The position numbers were made by a program, and so were the translations under genes. The notes beneath the pieces were generated by a model that saw nothing but the letters and a program-made list of their open reading frames with translations, had not been told where the DNA came from and ran no database searches. DNA of 64,000 nt, from assembly GCA_022826725.1 (NCBI GenBank), contig JAJDUF010000016.1, positions 558,001 to 622,000 on the forward strand. The letters run 5' to 3'. Below, piece after piece: positions 1-8,984 of this stretch; the first letter of the stretch is position 1, and the number at the start of each line of letters is the position of its first letter. This stretch comes from Chloroflexota bacterium (GTDB taxonomy: Bacteria; Chloroflexota; UBA11872; UBA12225; JAJDUF01).

Positions 1-212
1 TGCTACGCCGCCGTGCTGTGCCGGTACGTATCACCTCGGTAGTCACTGGCGTTGCTACACAGCGGGAAGACGACCTGATCCTCTCGACTGCCGTCTCGGC
101 ACAGGCCGGATACCTCGTGACCGGCGACCACCAACTGCGATCCCTGTGCTCATACGGCGACACTACGATTCTCAATCCCCGTGAGTTCCTGGATGTGCTG
201 GCAGAGGCGTGA
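1..212 (+). CDS. PIN-domain toxin, C-terminal part (cut by window edge)
   Basis: The reading frame is open from the first bases of the window and ends at a TGA at 210-212; the true start lies to the left. The visible tail has the late-PIN-domain pattern of the COG1569 toxin family: an acidic EDD motif followed by a helix, then YLVTGDHQL, and a final PREFL. The TGD holds one of the acidic residues of the metal-binding nuclease site. Family members are ribonuclease toxins paired with small antitoxins; the partner would be outside the window. A GTG at 18 could serve as a start but would remove most of the fold, so I treat the gene as partial. Confidence 0.75.
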   Translation, partial: LRRRAVPVRITSVVTGVATQREDDLILSTAVSAQAGYLVTGDHQLRSLCSYGDTTILNPREFLDVLAEA

Positions 213-349
213 CTCCGGTACGGAACCGTGGTCCGGTCTACGCGGGCTACAGCGGTAGGTTTGATTGGGGCACCAGTTGCTGGCGGAACTGGCGGACCGG
301 TTGGCTGCGGAGCGGGCGTAGGCTGGTGCAGCGTCACGTCGCTACTGGG

Positions 350-634
350 TTACTGCGCTTCCATGCGCTGCACGTGCTCGCGCAGCGCACGGTTGATGTC
401 CGTCTGGTAGCCGCGGCCGTCCGGTGCATGTGTCTTGAACCACGCGACGACATCGGCATCCAAGCGCAGGGTGATCTGCTGCTTCACGGGCCGGTAGAAC
501 ACGCCTCGCCTGGCATCCGACCAATCGAGAAGCTCCGGAACGTCAGTTGTGTTGATCTCGTCATCGGACAGTGCTTCGAGCGCCGCAAGCTCTGCTCTCT
601 GATCGCCAGTCAACTTAGAAATCTCCTTCTTCAT
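350..634 (-). CDS. brnA: BrnA-type antitoxin
   Basis: 94 aa. The C-terminal half has the BrnA pattern: K-QQITLRLD-ADV-AWFK followed by a GYQT-INRALREHV ribbon-helix-helix segment, which in the family binds operator DNA, while the N-terminal part wraps the toxin. The ATG at 634 is chosen because AAAGGAGG lies just upstream with good spacing; longer in-frame starts lack this. The gene overlaps the end of the BrnT gene by 20 bases, in the usual toxin-first order, so translation is probably coupled. By family knowledge BrnA neutralises BrnT and represses the shared promoter. Confidence 0.85.
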   Translation of the reverse strand: MKKEISKLTGDQRAELAALEALSDDEINTTDVPELLDWSDARRGVFYRPVKQQITLRLDADVVAWFKTHAPDGRGYQTDINRALREHVQRMEAQ

Positions 635-872
635 AGGCCCTCCTTTCATGCCTGGTCGCTTTCCGGGCGCTGATAATACATCCAACCTGTTCGCGGTGAT
701 CCAAATCAAATTCGGGACAAGTATGAACCACCATCACAACCACTGAGCCGATCATTCCCATCGTTCGCCAGCGCGGCTCATGCGGATACGGATCGTCGAA
801 GACGAGCGCGGCAGTCTCAAAACTGAGGCCGTGTGCCCGCCGATTTGCCCGGTTCTTGTCCGGGTCCCACAT
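615..872 (-). CDS. brnT: BrnT-type ribonuclease toxin
   Basis: 85 aa from the ATG at 872; a TTG at 881 in the same frame is possible. The start MWDPDKNRANRRAHGLSF is the typical BrnT opening, and the end has the family's IISARKAT-HERR-YEE segment with its conserved basic residues. BrnT is a RelE-like ribonuclease that inhibits translation until bound by BrnA. The gene looks complete and full length, unlike the related copy near 62.5 kb. A strong promoter lies about 40 bases upstream. Confidence 0.85.
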   Translation of the reverse strand: MWDPDKNRANRRAHGLSFETAALVFDDPYPHEPRWRTMGMIGSVVVMVVHTCPEFDLDHREQVGCIISARKATRHERRAYEEGDF

Positions 873-898
873 CCAACGCAACGACTTTACCTGTGTGA

Positions 899-938
899 GT
901 AGCTACGATATTGTAGTTACAACAGGCGGTATCGTCAA
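899..938 (-). promoter_or_regulatory. Promoter and possible operator of brnTA
   Basis: On the minus strand TTGACG (933-938) and TACAAT (910-915) are separated by exactly 17 bases, a near-consensus sigma-70 promoter. Two similar 8-base sites flank or overlap the -10 box: the perfect palindrome GTAGCTAC at 899-906 and GTAGTTAC at 913-920, spaced 14 bases apart. Their position suits an autoregulatory BrnA operator; that role is inferred. Confidence 0.65.
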
Positions 939-1077
939 GCATTGCCGGCTGGGGACGAAACGACTGTTCCGATGTTTCCTATTGTTTCCAGTGGGCGCCG
1001 GGGATTGGTGGTTGCGCGTATGATTTAGGGGCGAGGGCGGCGCTGCAAGAGGTGGCCGCAACGGAGTGGAGGGAAGC

Positions 1078-3015
1078 ATGGCGATTCCGGGGTACGGAGG
1101 AGCAAAGAAGGTACTGCACATCGGACTGGACGGCATGAACCTGCCGCTGCTGCAACGCTTTGCGGCCGAAGGATGTCTACCGACGTTCTCGGCGCTGATG
1201 GCGCGCGGCTCGACCAACCGCTTGCTGTGCGCGATCCCGGCGTGGACACCGACGAACTGGGCGACGATGATGACCGGGGTGCCGGCCGGTACGCATGGTC
1301 TGGCCGGGTGGAGTGTGCGGGAAAAGACGGCCCCGTGGTCGGCGCCGCGGCTCGACTCGTGGCAGTCGGAGGCGATGACCGCCGAGACGATCTGGGAAGT
1401 GGCGGATCAGGCCGGGCAGCGCGTGCTCGTGACGTTCTACCCGTCGGGGGTGTGGCCGAGCCGTATGGAGCACGGCTACGTCGTGGCACCCGGCTTCCAC
1501 GACTCCGCGCTGCCGACCGCGCCGCCGGTGCAGTTCTACTGCACGCCGCGCGCCGCGGCCGGGGGCACGGGCGAGGACACAGCCGGCATGGGCGGGCGGA
1601 GCGGGGCGACGACCGATCTGGCCGAGGAGGGCGCGCCGCCCGGTAGCTCGACGGTGCGGCTCGGACCGGCTGATGAGCAAGGGTGGCGGCACGCGCCGGC
1701 CGGCGCGCTCGCCGCGCGCTGTCCGCTGCCGCTGCACGATGGCAGCGAGGACGCGCTGTATCTCCTGGTCGAGCGGCGCGACGACGGGGGCCTGGGCCGC
1801 AGCGCGATCTACCGCAGCGCCGATGCGTCCCAACCGCCGTTGGCCGAACTGACTCTAGGCGAGTGGTCGGCGTTTGGTAGTTCCAACTGGGGCAGCGGCG
1901 CCGCGGCTCGCGCCGGCTCGATCCGGTGCCATCTGCTTGCCGTGGACCACGAGCAGCCGACCGTCCGGTTCGTTACGTCGCAGGTCTACAGCACGCAAGG
2001 GATCGCCTCTCCGGCCGGCCTGAGCGAGGCGATCTTGGAGCACTGCGGCCCCTTCTTCGACACGTTCTCGATCAATCCGGTGGACGGCGAGGCCGAGCTG
2101 CGGGCCTTCATGGGCGACATCCGCTACCAAGGGGAATGGGAGGTCAAGGTGGCGCGCTACGTCGCCGAGCACGGCGGCTGGGATCAGCACTACTGCCATT
2201 GGCATCTGTTCGATCACATCAATCACCCGACCGTGAACCCGGCCGATCCCGACGGCCCCGACTACGACCCTGAACGCGGCGCCTGGATGATCGAGGCGCA
2301 GCGCCAGACGTACATCATCGGCGATGCCGTACTGAAGCAGTTCCTGGAGCTGGCGGACGACGAGACGCTCGTCTGTGTCATCTCGGATCACGCGATGGCG
2401 CCCGCGCATCGCTGGGCACACCTCAATGCGCGGTTGGAGGAGACAGGGCTGCTGGTGCTGGGGCCGGGGGGCGCGATTGACTTCTCGCGATCCCAGGTCT
2501 ATACGCAGGCCGACCGCGGCTCGGAAGTCTTCGTCAACCTGCGTGGGCGAGAGCCGATGGGCATTGTGCCGGCGGCGGACTACGCGCGGGTGCAGGAAGC
2601 GATTATTGACGCGCTGCTCGACTGGCGTGACCCGCTGACGGACAGGCGCGCCGTCGCGTTGGCGCTCAAGCTGGAGGACGGGCAGCTGATCGGCTTCTGG
2701 GGTGACATCTGCGGCGACGTGGTGTTCACATTCAACCGCGGCTTCGGCTGGGGGCCGCCGCTCGACGGTGGCTCTATCGGCCAGGGGCGGGGCGCGTTGC
2801 ACGGCTCGCAGGTGCCCCACGCCGAGACGCCACACTTTACCAACATGGGCTGCTGGATTCTGGCCGGGCCGGGCGTCAAGGCGGGGTACGAGCGCGACTG
2901 GGAGCGCCACGGGCTGATGCGGATGACCGACGTGGCGCCGACGTTGGCGCACCTGGCCGGGCTGCGCCCGCCGGCGCAGAACATCGGCGCCATCTGCCAC
3001 GATCTGCTGGAGTAG
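1078..3015 (+). CDS. Alkaline-phosphatase-superfamily phosphodiesterase/hydrolase
   Basis: 645 aa. It belongs to the type I phosphodiesterase/nucleotide pyrophosphatase group. IGLDGMN (Asp18) supplies the first metal ligand, PAWTPTNWATMMTG (Thr57 region) carries the catalytic threonine, HWHLFDHINH and ISDHAM (about residue 437) are later metal ligands. No signal peptide is visible, so a cytoplasmic role is likely. The ATG at 1078 follows GGAGGG at a good distance; an upstream GTG at 1066 has no such site. The substrate cannot be told from sequence; relatives hydrolyse phosphodiesters, phosphonates or nucleotide sugars. It stands alone, with a convergent CotH gene downstream. Confidence 0.85.
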   Translation: MAIPGYGGAKKVLHIGLDGMNLPLLQRFAAEGCLPTFSALMARGSTNRLLCAIPAWTPTNWATMMTGVPAGTHGLAGWSVREKTAPWSAPRLDSWQSEAMTAETIWEVADQAGQRVLVTFYPSGVWPSRMEHGYVVAPGFHDSALPTAPPVQFYCTPRAAAGGTGEDTAGMGGRSGATTDLAEEGAPPGSSTVRLGPADEQGWRHAPAGALAARCPLPLHDGSEDALYLLVERRDDGGLGRSAIYRSADASQPPLAELTLGEWSAFGSSNWGSGAAARAGSIRCHLLAVDHEQPTVRFVTSQVYSTQGIASPAGLSEAILEHCGPFFDTFSINPVDGEAELRAFMGDIRYQGEWEVKVARYVAEHGGWDQHYCHWHLFDHINHPTVNPADPDGPDYDPERGAWMIEAQRQTYIIGDAVLKQFLELADDETLVCVISDHAMAPAHRWAHLNARLEETGLLVLGPGGAIDFSRSQVYTQADRGSEVFVNLRGREPMGIVPAADYARVQEAIIDALLDWRDPLTDRRAVALALKLEDGQLIGFWGDICGDVVFTFNRGFGWGPPLDGGSIGQGRGALHGSQVPHAETPHFTNMGCWILAGPGVKAGYERDWERHGLMRMTDVAPTLAHLAGLRPPAQNIGAICHDLLE

Positions 3016-3123
3016 GCGGGGGCGGCGCAAAGGCGGCTCCGGCTCCACAGGGGAACGGGCACCTCCCTCTCTTGCCGGAAGAGGGGTTTTGGATGGAGGA
3101 AACAGCACGCCACGTCTCTCGAC

Positions 3124-3158
3124 ACCCTCACCCCGGCCCGCTCCCGGAGGGGAGACCG
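3124..3158. repeat. Family A hairpin repeat at the end of the CotH gene
   Basis: A C-rich/G-rich hairpin of the type scattered through this window (CTCACCCCGGCC, then CTCCCGGAGGGGAG). A related arm lies at about 3062-3085. The CotH reading frame stops inside this repeat, so the last residues of that protein (GLPSGSGPG) are repeat-encoded. Confidence 0.6.
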
Positions 3159-5785
3159 AGCGCCCAATCCACTGACCGGTCAAAGAGACGTATTGCGTCG
3201 CCCGTAGCTCTCGCAAACGTGTCGTGATGCCAGAACATGAAGACGGTCCTGGCCCGCGCACGCTGCCCATTTAATAACTCGGCGCCCACCTCCGCCACCA
3301 TGAGCGCCACATCGCCACCCACCAGATGCCTTGCCAGTACGTGTACCCCTGGTCCGATAGTTTTATAGGAGACGCTGAATGTATTGGGCTGGCGCATCAC
3401 ACGGAGCGGCCGGCCGGGGGGAAGTCCGGCAGTTAGCCCGGCGATGATTGGATGGTCCGGGTCTACAAGCCGAATCCAGATTCCTCCGGAGCGTGTGCCG
3501 CCCCAATGCGAGAGCCGGGTCGGCTCCAGCAACAGGGGTCCCCAGAAGATGAGCGGCGTAGTCGTCCGGACATAGCGCACCGCCGTGTCGAGCAGCCGGA
3601 TACTGGAGCTGAACAAGAGTAGATCATGGCTCGCGGCAACCTGCGTTGGGTCATGCCGACTGTCCTCGTGGGTCCCGATCACGTTGACCGTCACGCCCCG
3701 CGTCGCCAGATGGGACACGACGGCGGCATCGCCCGGCGTCAGATCCGCGGGGTTATGTACCAACAGGGCAATCCGGATACCCGGAGGCAGCGGCGATACC
3801 GGTGGCAACTCGTCCGATACTGGTACCGGAATTACGGGGAGCAGCGGCCGCAACGTCTCGGGATCACTCAACTGACGTAGCCGCTGGGCATTGGCCGCCA
3901 GCGAGTCCGAGATCCGTTGCAACGCCGCTTTCCACTGCGCCACCGCTTCCGCCGGCTCCTGGTCAGGCAACCAGCGGGCTGCTTCCACCGCGATGGCCGG
4001 GCGCAGCTTCGTCACAAGCGCCGCGAGACGGCCGCGCACGGTCTCGGTAGCCAATGCCCCGGCGAGATGGCGCTCGACTTGTGCAGTGAAGTAGGCTTGG
4101 TACTGCGGACTTGCCAAAAGGCTGGCCAGGATCAGTGAAGCATCCAAACCACCGTAAATCACCGCTTGACTGAAAGAAACGTCCTCGGAGGCATCGATTT
4201 CCTGCCCCAAGCCCAAGGTCGTCTCAGCATCCCACACGAACAGCCGCCACCGAGTATCGGGGCCATCGCGCATCCGGGCCGCATACCAATTGTTGCTCGC
4301 CCAGTCGGTGTTCCCGGCCCACAGGTGAAGACTGACGAAAGAGGTGAAGTTCTCGATATCAAGCTGCTGAACTGCCTGTTCATACTGAATGGCCTCACTC
4401 AAGTCTGTGCCGGTGATCCAGTCCACAAACGCATTCCAGGCTCCATGCTCCTCAGTGATAACCAGGTCCCAGTCGTCATGATCGAAGTGCGTGGACAAGA
4501 AGGATTCGTCAATACGCTCGGTCAGGTTATACACCCCCCAGTAGACCCCGTTCAGGTACACCTCCACCCAGCGTCCCCGCGCTGCTACCTGCCCCATCGC
4601 CCCATGCAGATCCCGGACCAACTGGTCCCGCAGGTACACCGCTTCCTCCCCATACCACAACCAACTGTCATGGCTCCCGGACCGCAACACCAGTCGGTCA
4701 TACCTCTGCCCCGGCTCCGTCCCGAACAGCGGATACGCCAACTCGCGTGGCCCATATTCGCCCCGGAAGTACAGCCGGAACGACTGCTTGGCCAACCCCC
4801 GGCTAGTACCACCATGGATTCGCAACCCTGCTCCGACGCTGAAGTCCAACTCTCCTTCTGACGACAGCCACTCTGCCGTCACCGGCCGCTCCCAGTTCCG
4901 TCCGCGCTCTTCCGCGTTGGTGTAGATGCCCGTCTCTTCGTCCCACAGATGCGCCGGCTCTGTCACCAGTGACAGCACTGGCAGACCGGTGTTCTCCCCC
5001 ATCAGGTATGTCGCCGTGGTTACTGCACTCACCGGCACGCCGTCGTCCAGTGCCACCGCCCGCAGCACGGTCGTCTCCGTCACTTCCAGGGGTGCCGTAA
5101 ACGCCTCGCCGTCCACTGTCGGGTCGGACCCATCCAGCGTGTAGTAGACGCCGCTGCCCGGTACCGGCGTGTAGAGCAGCACCGTCACTGGGCCGGCATA
5201 GCGTCCACTGCCCGGCGTGACCGCTACCGGTGGCGCACCCGGTGCCGCCCGCAGGCGGTGCCGGGTCGTATTCGCCGCGCCGGGCGTGGGGAAGGGGAAG
5301 GGTACCCACCGGTTGGACACCGTTCCCAGCCGGCCCAGCGAGACATCCGCCAACTGCGGGCCGAACGCCACCTCATCCACGAGCTGCCCGTCCGGATCGA
5401 ACAAGCCTACGTATTCCCCACCGCGGTTCAGTCGGAAGCTCGTGTGCCAGCCTTCCGGTGTTACTTGGTCTCTGCCGGATGCCCAGATCACCAGAAAGTC
5501 CCCCGGTGCTAGGATGCTGACCGGCAAAGGCCATTTGGTCGGTGCAGTGGGATCGTCGGTGAGGGTGTAGCCAGCGAGGGAGACGGGCGTGTCGGTGGGA
5601 TTGTGCAACTCGATCCAATCGGAGTAGCTGCCCCGGTCGTCGGCTACCGTGCGGGTATTCGCTGCCATGACCTCGGTGATGAGGATGCCCGGCGTGGAAG
5701 CCTGGACCACTGGCGTGCCGATAGGCAGGAGGACCAGGAAGCAAGCCCAGCACCAGAGCTTGACCAAGGGGATCAGCCGACTCAC
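3128..5785 (-). CDS. Secreted CotH-family protein with lamin-tail and chitobiase-like domains
   Basis: 885 aa. The N-terminus is a signal peptide (hydrophobic stretch at about 10-29 with an A-S-T exit). Next comes a lamin-tail domain (about 33-155, with SDWIELHNPT and LAGYTLTDD), a chitobiase/beta-hexosaminidase C-terminal-like beta domain (about 185-245, GVYYTLDGSDPT), and a CotH kinase-like region (about 250-570, LRIHGGTSRG, LRSGSHDSW, VYLNGVYWGVYNLTERID). The last part (about 690-885) is a Rossmann-like segment, ALLVHNPADLTPGD onward, that I cannot assign. CotH proteins are atypical secreted protein kinases; the extra domains suggest a role on the cell surface or in the matrix. The start is a GTG with a weak ribosome site. 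Confidence 0.85.
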   Translation of the reverse strand: MSRLIPLVKLWCWACFLVLLPIGTPVVQASTPGILITEVMAANTRTVADDRGSYSDWIELHNPTDTPVSLAGYTLTDDPTAPTKWPLPVSILAPGDFLVIWASGRDQVTPEGWHTSFRLNRGGEYVGLFDPDGQLVDEVAFGPQLADVSLGRLGTVSNRWVPFPFPTPGAANTTRHRLRAAPGAPPVAVTPGSGRYAGPVTVLLYTPVPGSGVYYTLDGSDPTVDGEAFTAPLEVTETTVLRAVALDDGVPVSAVTTATYLMGENTGLPVLSLVTEPAHLWDEETGIYTNAEERGRNWERPVTAEWLSSEGELDFSVGAGLRIHGGTSRGLAKQSFRLYFRGEYGPRELAYPLFGTEPGQRYDRLVLRSGSHDSWLWYGEEAVYLRDQLVRDLHGAMGQVAARGRWVEVYLNGVYWGVYNLTERIDESFLSTHFDHDDWDLVITEEHGAWNAFVDWITGTDLSEAIQYEQAVQQLDIENFTSFVSLHLWAGNTDWASNNWYAARMRDGPDTRWRLFVWDAETTLGLGQEIDASEDVSFSQAVIYGGLDASLILASLLASPQYQAYFTAQVERHLAGALATETVRGRLAALVTKLRPAIAVEAARWLPDQEPAEAVAQWKAALQRISDSLAANAQRLRQLSDPETLRPLLPVIPVPVSDELPPVSPLPPGIRIALLVHNPADLTPGDAAVVSHLATRGVTVNVIGTHEDSRHDPTQVAASHDLLLFSSSIRLLDTAVRYVRTTTPLIFWGPLLLEPTRLSHWGGTRSGGIWIRLVDPDHPIIAGLTAGLPPGRPLRVMRQPNTFSVSYKTIGPGVHVLARHLVGGDVALMVAEVGAELLNGQRARARTVFMFWHHDTFARATGDAIRLFDRSVDWALGLPSGSGPG

Positions 5786-6014
5786 GGGGACATCCTCGCT
5801 ACCACGCCTACAGTGACAGGACTAGAGTCCGTCCGCTCGCAAGAGACGATGGCTCCGAGGCTAAACGGTCCGCGCACTGTACCACCAAACGATGGTGTAG
5901 CTTGTTCAGGAAACACCAGGGCTTTGACAACGCCACTACCGGACATGAACATGGTATCAGGCCGTGCATTTCGCCTCTCCCTCTCCACGTAGTGGGTGAG
6001 GCGCCAAGGTGGCC

Positions 6015-6770
6015 TCATTTTTCTGCGACGAGGGTGATGCCCGTGCTCTCGCGGGTTAGCTCGGCGCCGGTCAGGCTGCCGTAGGCGGCGACCAGTCGCA
6101 AGCCGGCGGCCTCAAGCATCTGCACGACCTCGGTAGGGGTGTACATGCGGGCCTGCCACTCGTATTCCTGGGGGCCTTGGCCGGCGTCCCACCGGTAGCG
6201 TCTGCGCTGGATGCCGCGCACCAAGTCGTAGGAGTATTCTTCACGGACGCGAAAGCCGGCGCCTTCCAGCCAGCCGCTCGACCACCCCCGCACCAGCCAG
6301 CCGTCGCGGTTCACGACAATATCGAGGAGATACCGTCCGCCCGGTGTGAGTACACGCGCGACCTCCGCCAGCACGCGCCGGTTCTCGGCTTCCTCGGCAA
6401 AGCAGCCGAATTCACTGAGGGTGTGAATCACATAGTCGAAGTGCCCGGCCCATGCCGCCGGAAGATGACGCATGTCGGCGCGCTGCCAGGCGATGCTGAC
6501 GCCTACCTGCGTCGCGGCCTGCCGTGCTTGCGCCAGCATGGCCTGGCTCAGGTCGCAGCCGGTGACGATGAAGCCGCGCTGCGCTAGCGGCACCGTAAGC
6601 CAGCCGCGACCACAGGCGAGGTCAAGCAGACGCGTGCCCGGCTGCGCTCCGAGCAGGGTAACGATATTCTGTACGTGGAGCGGCTCCTGCTCGGGGTCAA
6701 AGGCCGGTGGCCAGAACCACGAGAAGCGCTCGTCGGCGTACATGACCTCCCACGACAGCGTGCCGGTCAC
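6015..6770 (-). CDS. Class I SAM-dependent methyltransferase
   Basis: 251 aa. Motif I is LLDLACGRGW (about residues 47-56), followed by the acidic motif II TGCDLS, motif IV FDYVIHTLSEF, and LTPGGRYLLDIV as motif V. This is the Rossmann-fold methyltransferase of the Methyltransf_25/11 type; the small-molecule substrate cannot be predicted. The GTG at 6770 is supported by GAGGAG seven bases upstream. The gene stands alone and is divergent from the Cache-repeat gene, so the two promoters share the 195-base gap between them. Confidence 0.85.
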   Translation of the reverse strand: MTGTLSWEVMYADERFSWFWPPAFDPEQEPLHVQNIVTLLGAQPGTRLLDLACGRGWLTVPLAQRGFIVTGCDLSQAMLAQARQAATQVGVSIAWQRADMRHLPAAWAGHFDYVIHTLSEFGCFAEEAENRRVLAEVARVLTPGGRYLLDIVVNRDGWLVRGWSSGWLEGAGFRVREEYSYDLVRGIQRRRYRWDAGQGPQEYEWQARMYTPTEVVQMLEAAGLRLVAAYGSLTGAELTRESTGITLVAEK

Positions 6771-6833
6771 GGTGCTCTCCTCATCTCACTGCGGCAACGC
6801 GGCTTGATTGACATTACCCTTCGGCACAGTCAC

Positions 6834-6862
6834 TTGACAGCACCGGGCTCCCTCGTTACGAT
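6834..6862 (+). promoter_or_regulatory. Sigma-70 promoter of the Cache-repeat gene
   Basis: TTGACA (6834-6839) and TACGAT (6857-6862) are separated by 17 bases. The predicted transcript has a leader of about 95 bases holding a palindrome (GCAGATCTGC, 6914-6923) and a short hairpin CGGCAC-cga-GTGCCG (6932-6946) just before the AAGGAGG ribosome site. Confidence 0.7.
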
Positions 6863-6965
6863 AGCCTGACTTGTCAAAGGGATGTGTTCGTGCATTTTTT
6901 CTGCATATCTCTGGCAGATCTGCTGAGGAAACGGCACCGAGTGCCGGTCTCCTAAGGAGGAAGCG

Positions 6966-8888
6966 ATGACCCTGCATACACCTATTGGCACCCGGGGGGT
7001 AGTCTGGCCGCTCGCTATGGCCGCTGTCGTCGTCTTTGCCGCCCTGCTCTTTGCGCTCTTTGGCGGCGGCGGGCGGGCGGGCGCGGCGGCGGACTGTAAG
7101 TTCGTACTGGGCTTCAAGGAGCTGCACGCCATGATCCCCGACACGGTGGGCGACTGTCTGGAGAACGAACTGCATCATCCTGGCAAGGGCGTGACGCTGC
7201 AGCGGACGAAGAACGGGGTGTTGACCTGGCAGAAGGCGACCAACCATACATCCTTCACCGATGGCACCCACACTTGGGTGGTTGGCCCGCTTGGCCTCCA
7301 GCAGCGGCTCACTACCGAGCGCTTCGACTGGGAACGGGAACTCACGGCCCCACCCGAGGCGGCCACGGAGGCAGAGGCGCAGACGATTGCGTATGTGAAG
7401 GCGGCCATCGCCCGGTACGAGCAAGACGGTTTGGAGGCGACCGCCGCGTACTACAACAATCCAGCGAGTATTGAGGGTGATCGTGCGCTGGTCATCGTCA
7501 GCGAGGGTGAGCGGACCGTATTGGCATCGGCGCTTTTCCCGAGCGTGGCGGGCAGTCTGGCTGGCCCCCGCACCGTGGTGGGAGCGCTGATCGGCAAGGT
7601 GACCGAAGAGGGTCTATGGACTGATCGGTTGGCGACCAGCCCAGTTACCAACCAGAAAGAACCGCGGCGCTTCTACTATCTGCGCCATGACGGGTTGATC
7701 TTCGGGGCCGGCCATTCCGTCCTGCGGGAGAATCTGGCGGACGTGGTGGTGGATTATGTCAATAATGCCATCGCGTATTACGAGCGCGAAGGCCTGGAGG
7801 CGACGGTCGCCTATTACAACAGCCAGGAGAGCGTGGACGGGCCGCTGTACCTGTTCCTGATGGACGCGAACGACATCTACCTCGTTCATCCGATCTTTGC
7901 ACACCTGATCGGAACCGACATCAAGGACGTGGTCGGGTCGAACGGCTACGAGCTGGGCAAAGAGATCGCCAAGGCGACGGAGGCCGGACACTGGGTCGAA
8001 TACCTGTGGCCCAACCCGGTTACCGAGGTGGAAGAGGCGAAGACGACGTGGGTGATTCGGCACGCCGGGCTGATCTTCGCATCGGGCTACTACACCGCCG
8101 ATACGGAGGCGGAAGAGCCGGCGTGGAAGACCGCCGATCCGCGGGAATACACCGTGGAGTACGTGCAGCGGGCGATCGAGCGGTATGATCGTGACGGTTT
8201 GGAGGCGATGGCCGCGTACTACAACAGCGTGGCCAGCTTCGAAGGGCAGTTCTACCTGTTTGCGACGGACGCGAATGACATCTACTTCGTGCATCCGCTG
8301 TTCGCACGGCTGCGTGGCACGGACATCAAGGACGTGGTCGGGTCGGACGGCTATGAACTGGGCAAGGAGATCGCCAAGGCGACAGAGGCGGGGCACTGGA
8401 TCGAATACCTGTGGCCGCATCCGGTGACGCTGAGGGAGGTGCCGAAGATTGCTTACGCCATCCGGCACGACGGCCGGATCTTTGCCTCCGGCTACTATCC
8501 CAGCATCGAGGATCCGGCCGGGCGCACGCGAGCTTACGTGCAGGAAGCGATAGACCGCTACGAGCGGGAAGGACTGGCGGCGACGGTGGCGTACTACAAC
8601 AGTCCAGAGAGCGTAGACGGTCAGTGGCACCTGACGCTGCTTGACGAGAACGACATCTATCTGGTGAATCCGCTCCTCCCGGTGTTGGTCGGTAAGGACA
8701 TCAAGAGGGTCGGGGAACGCATTCTGAACAGCGAGGTCCGTAGAGCACTGGTGGGAGCGACGGCAGAAGGGCAGTGGGTTCGATACCAGGTGCCCAATCC
8801 GCGGGCCACGGGGACGGTGCAGAGGCACCAGTGGGTGGTCCGGCACGACGGGCTGACCTTCAGCTCGGGGTACTACGAGGAGGAGTAA
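6966..8888 (+). CDS. Secreted protein with four tandem Cache-like sensor domains
   Basis: 640 aa, ATG preceded by a strong AAGGAGG. Residues 14-40 are a hydrophobic export segment ending in a Gly/Ala-rich stretch. Residues about 43-120 form an N-terminal module (FVLGFKELH, TDGTHTWVVGPLGLQQRL). Four repeats of about 125 residues follow, each starting YV--AI--Y---GLEAT-AYYN and ending IRHDG-IF-SGYY, with a central ANDIYLVHPLF and GTDIKDVVGS in the middle copies. This is the pattern of single Cache domains, extracellular small-molecule sensors. No kinase, cyclase or chemotaxis output domain is attached. Repeats 2 and 3 are the most alike, and repeat 1 is the most diverged. Confidence 0.8.
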   Translation: MTLHTPIGTRGVVWPLAMAAVVVFAALLFALFGGGGRAGAAADCKFVLGFKELHAMIPDTVGDCLENELHHPGKGVTLQRTKNGVLTWQKATNHTSFTDGTHTWVVGPLGLQQRLTTERFDWERELTAPPEAATEAEAQTIAYVKAAIARYEQDGLEATAAYYNNPASIEGDRALVIVSEGERTVLASALFPSVAGSLAGPRTVVGALIGKVTEEGLWTDRLATSPVTNQKEPRRFYYLRHDGLIFGAGHSVLRENLADVVVDYVNNAIAYYEREGLEATVAYYNSQESVDGPLYLFLMDANDIYLVHPIFAHLIGTDIKDVVGSNGYELGKEIAKATEAGHWVEYLWPNPVTEVEEAKTTWVIRHAGLIFASGYYTADTEAEEPAWKTADPREYTVEYVQRAIERYDRDGLEAMAAYYNSVASFEGQFYLFATDANDIYFVHPLFARLRGTDIKDVVGSDGYELGKEIAKATEAGHWIEYLWPHPVTLREVPKIAYAIRHDGRIFASGYYPSIEDPAGRTRAYVQEAIDRYEREGLAATVAYYNSPESVDGQWHLTLLDENDIYLVNPLLPVLVGKDIKRVGERILNSEVRRALVGATAEGQWVRYQVPNPRATGTVQRHQWVVRHDGLTFSSGYYEEE

Positions 8889-8923
8889 GGACGGAAGGTC
8901 GCTAAACAGGCGGTGACCGCTGA

Positions 8924-8963
8924 GGGGGCCGCGCCGGTGGGACACATCACCGGCGCGGCCCCC
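8924..8963 (+). terminator. Strong hairpin terminator between convergent genes
   Basis: A perfect 16-base-pair stem (8924-8939 with 8948-8963) closes an 8-base loop and is followed by TGCTATTTGTCCTTT. It lies 36 bases after the Cache-gene stop and 22 bases before the end of the convergent transporter gene, so it may serve both strands. Confidence 0.8.
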
Positions 8964-8984
8964 TGCTATTTGTCCTTTGCCGCG

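Noticed and set aside
1855..3270. Long antisense ORF (471 codons) opposite the alkaline-phosphatase-like gene
   Set aside because: Third-position GC bias explains it; the product is Arg/Pro/His-rich with no domain, and the sense gene has clear motifs.
6932..6946. Leader hairpin of the Cache gene as a riboswitch
   Set aside because: A single six-base stem with no conserved-looking core; reported only as part of the leader.
7614..8945. Long antisense ORF opposite the Cache-repeat gene
   Set aside because: It mirrors the repeats of the sense gene and has no ribosome site or family signature.
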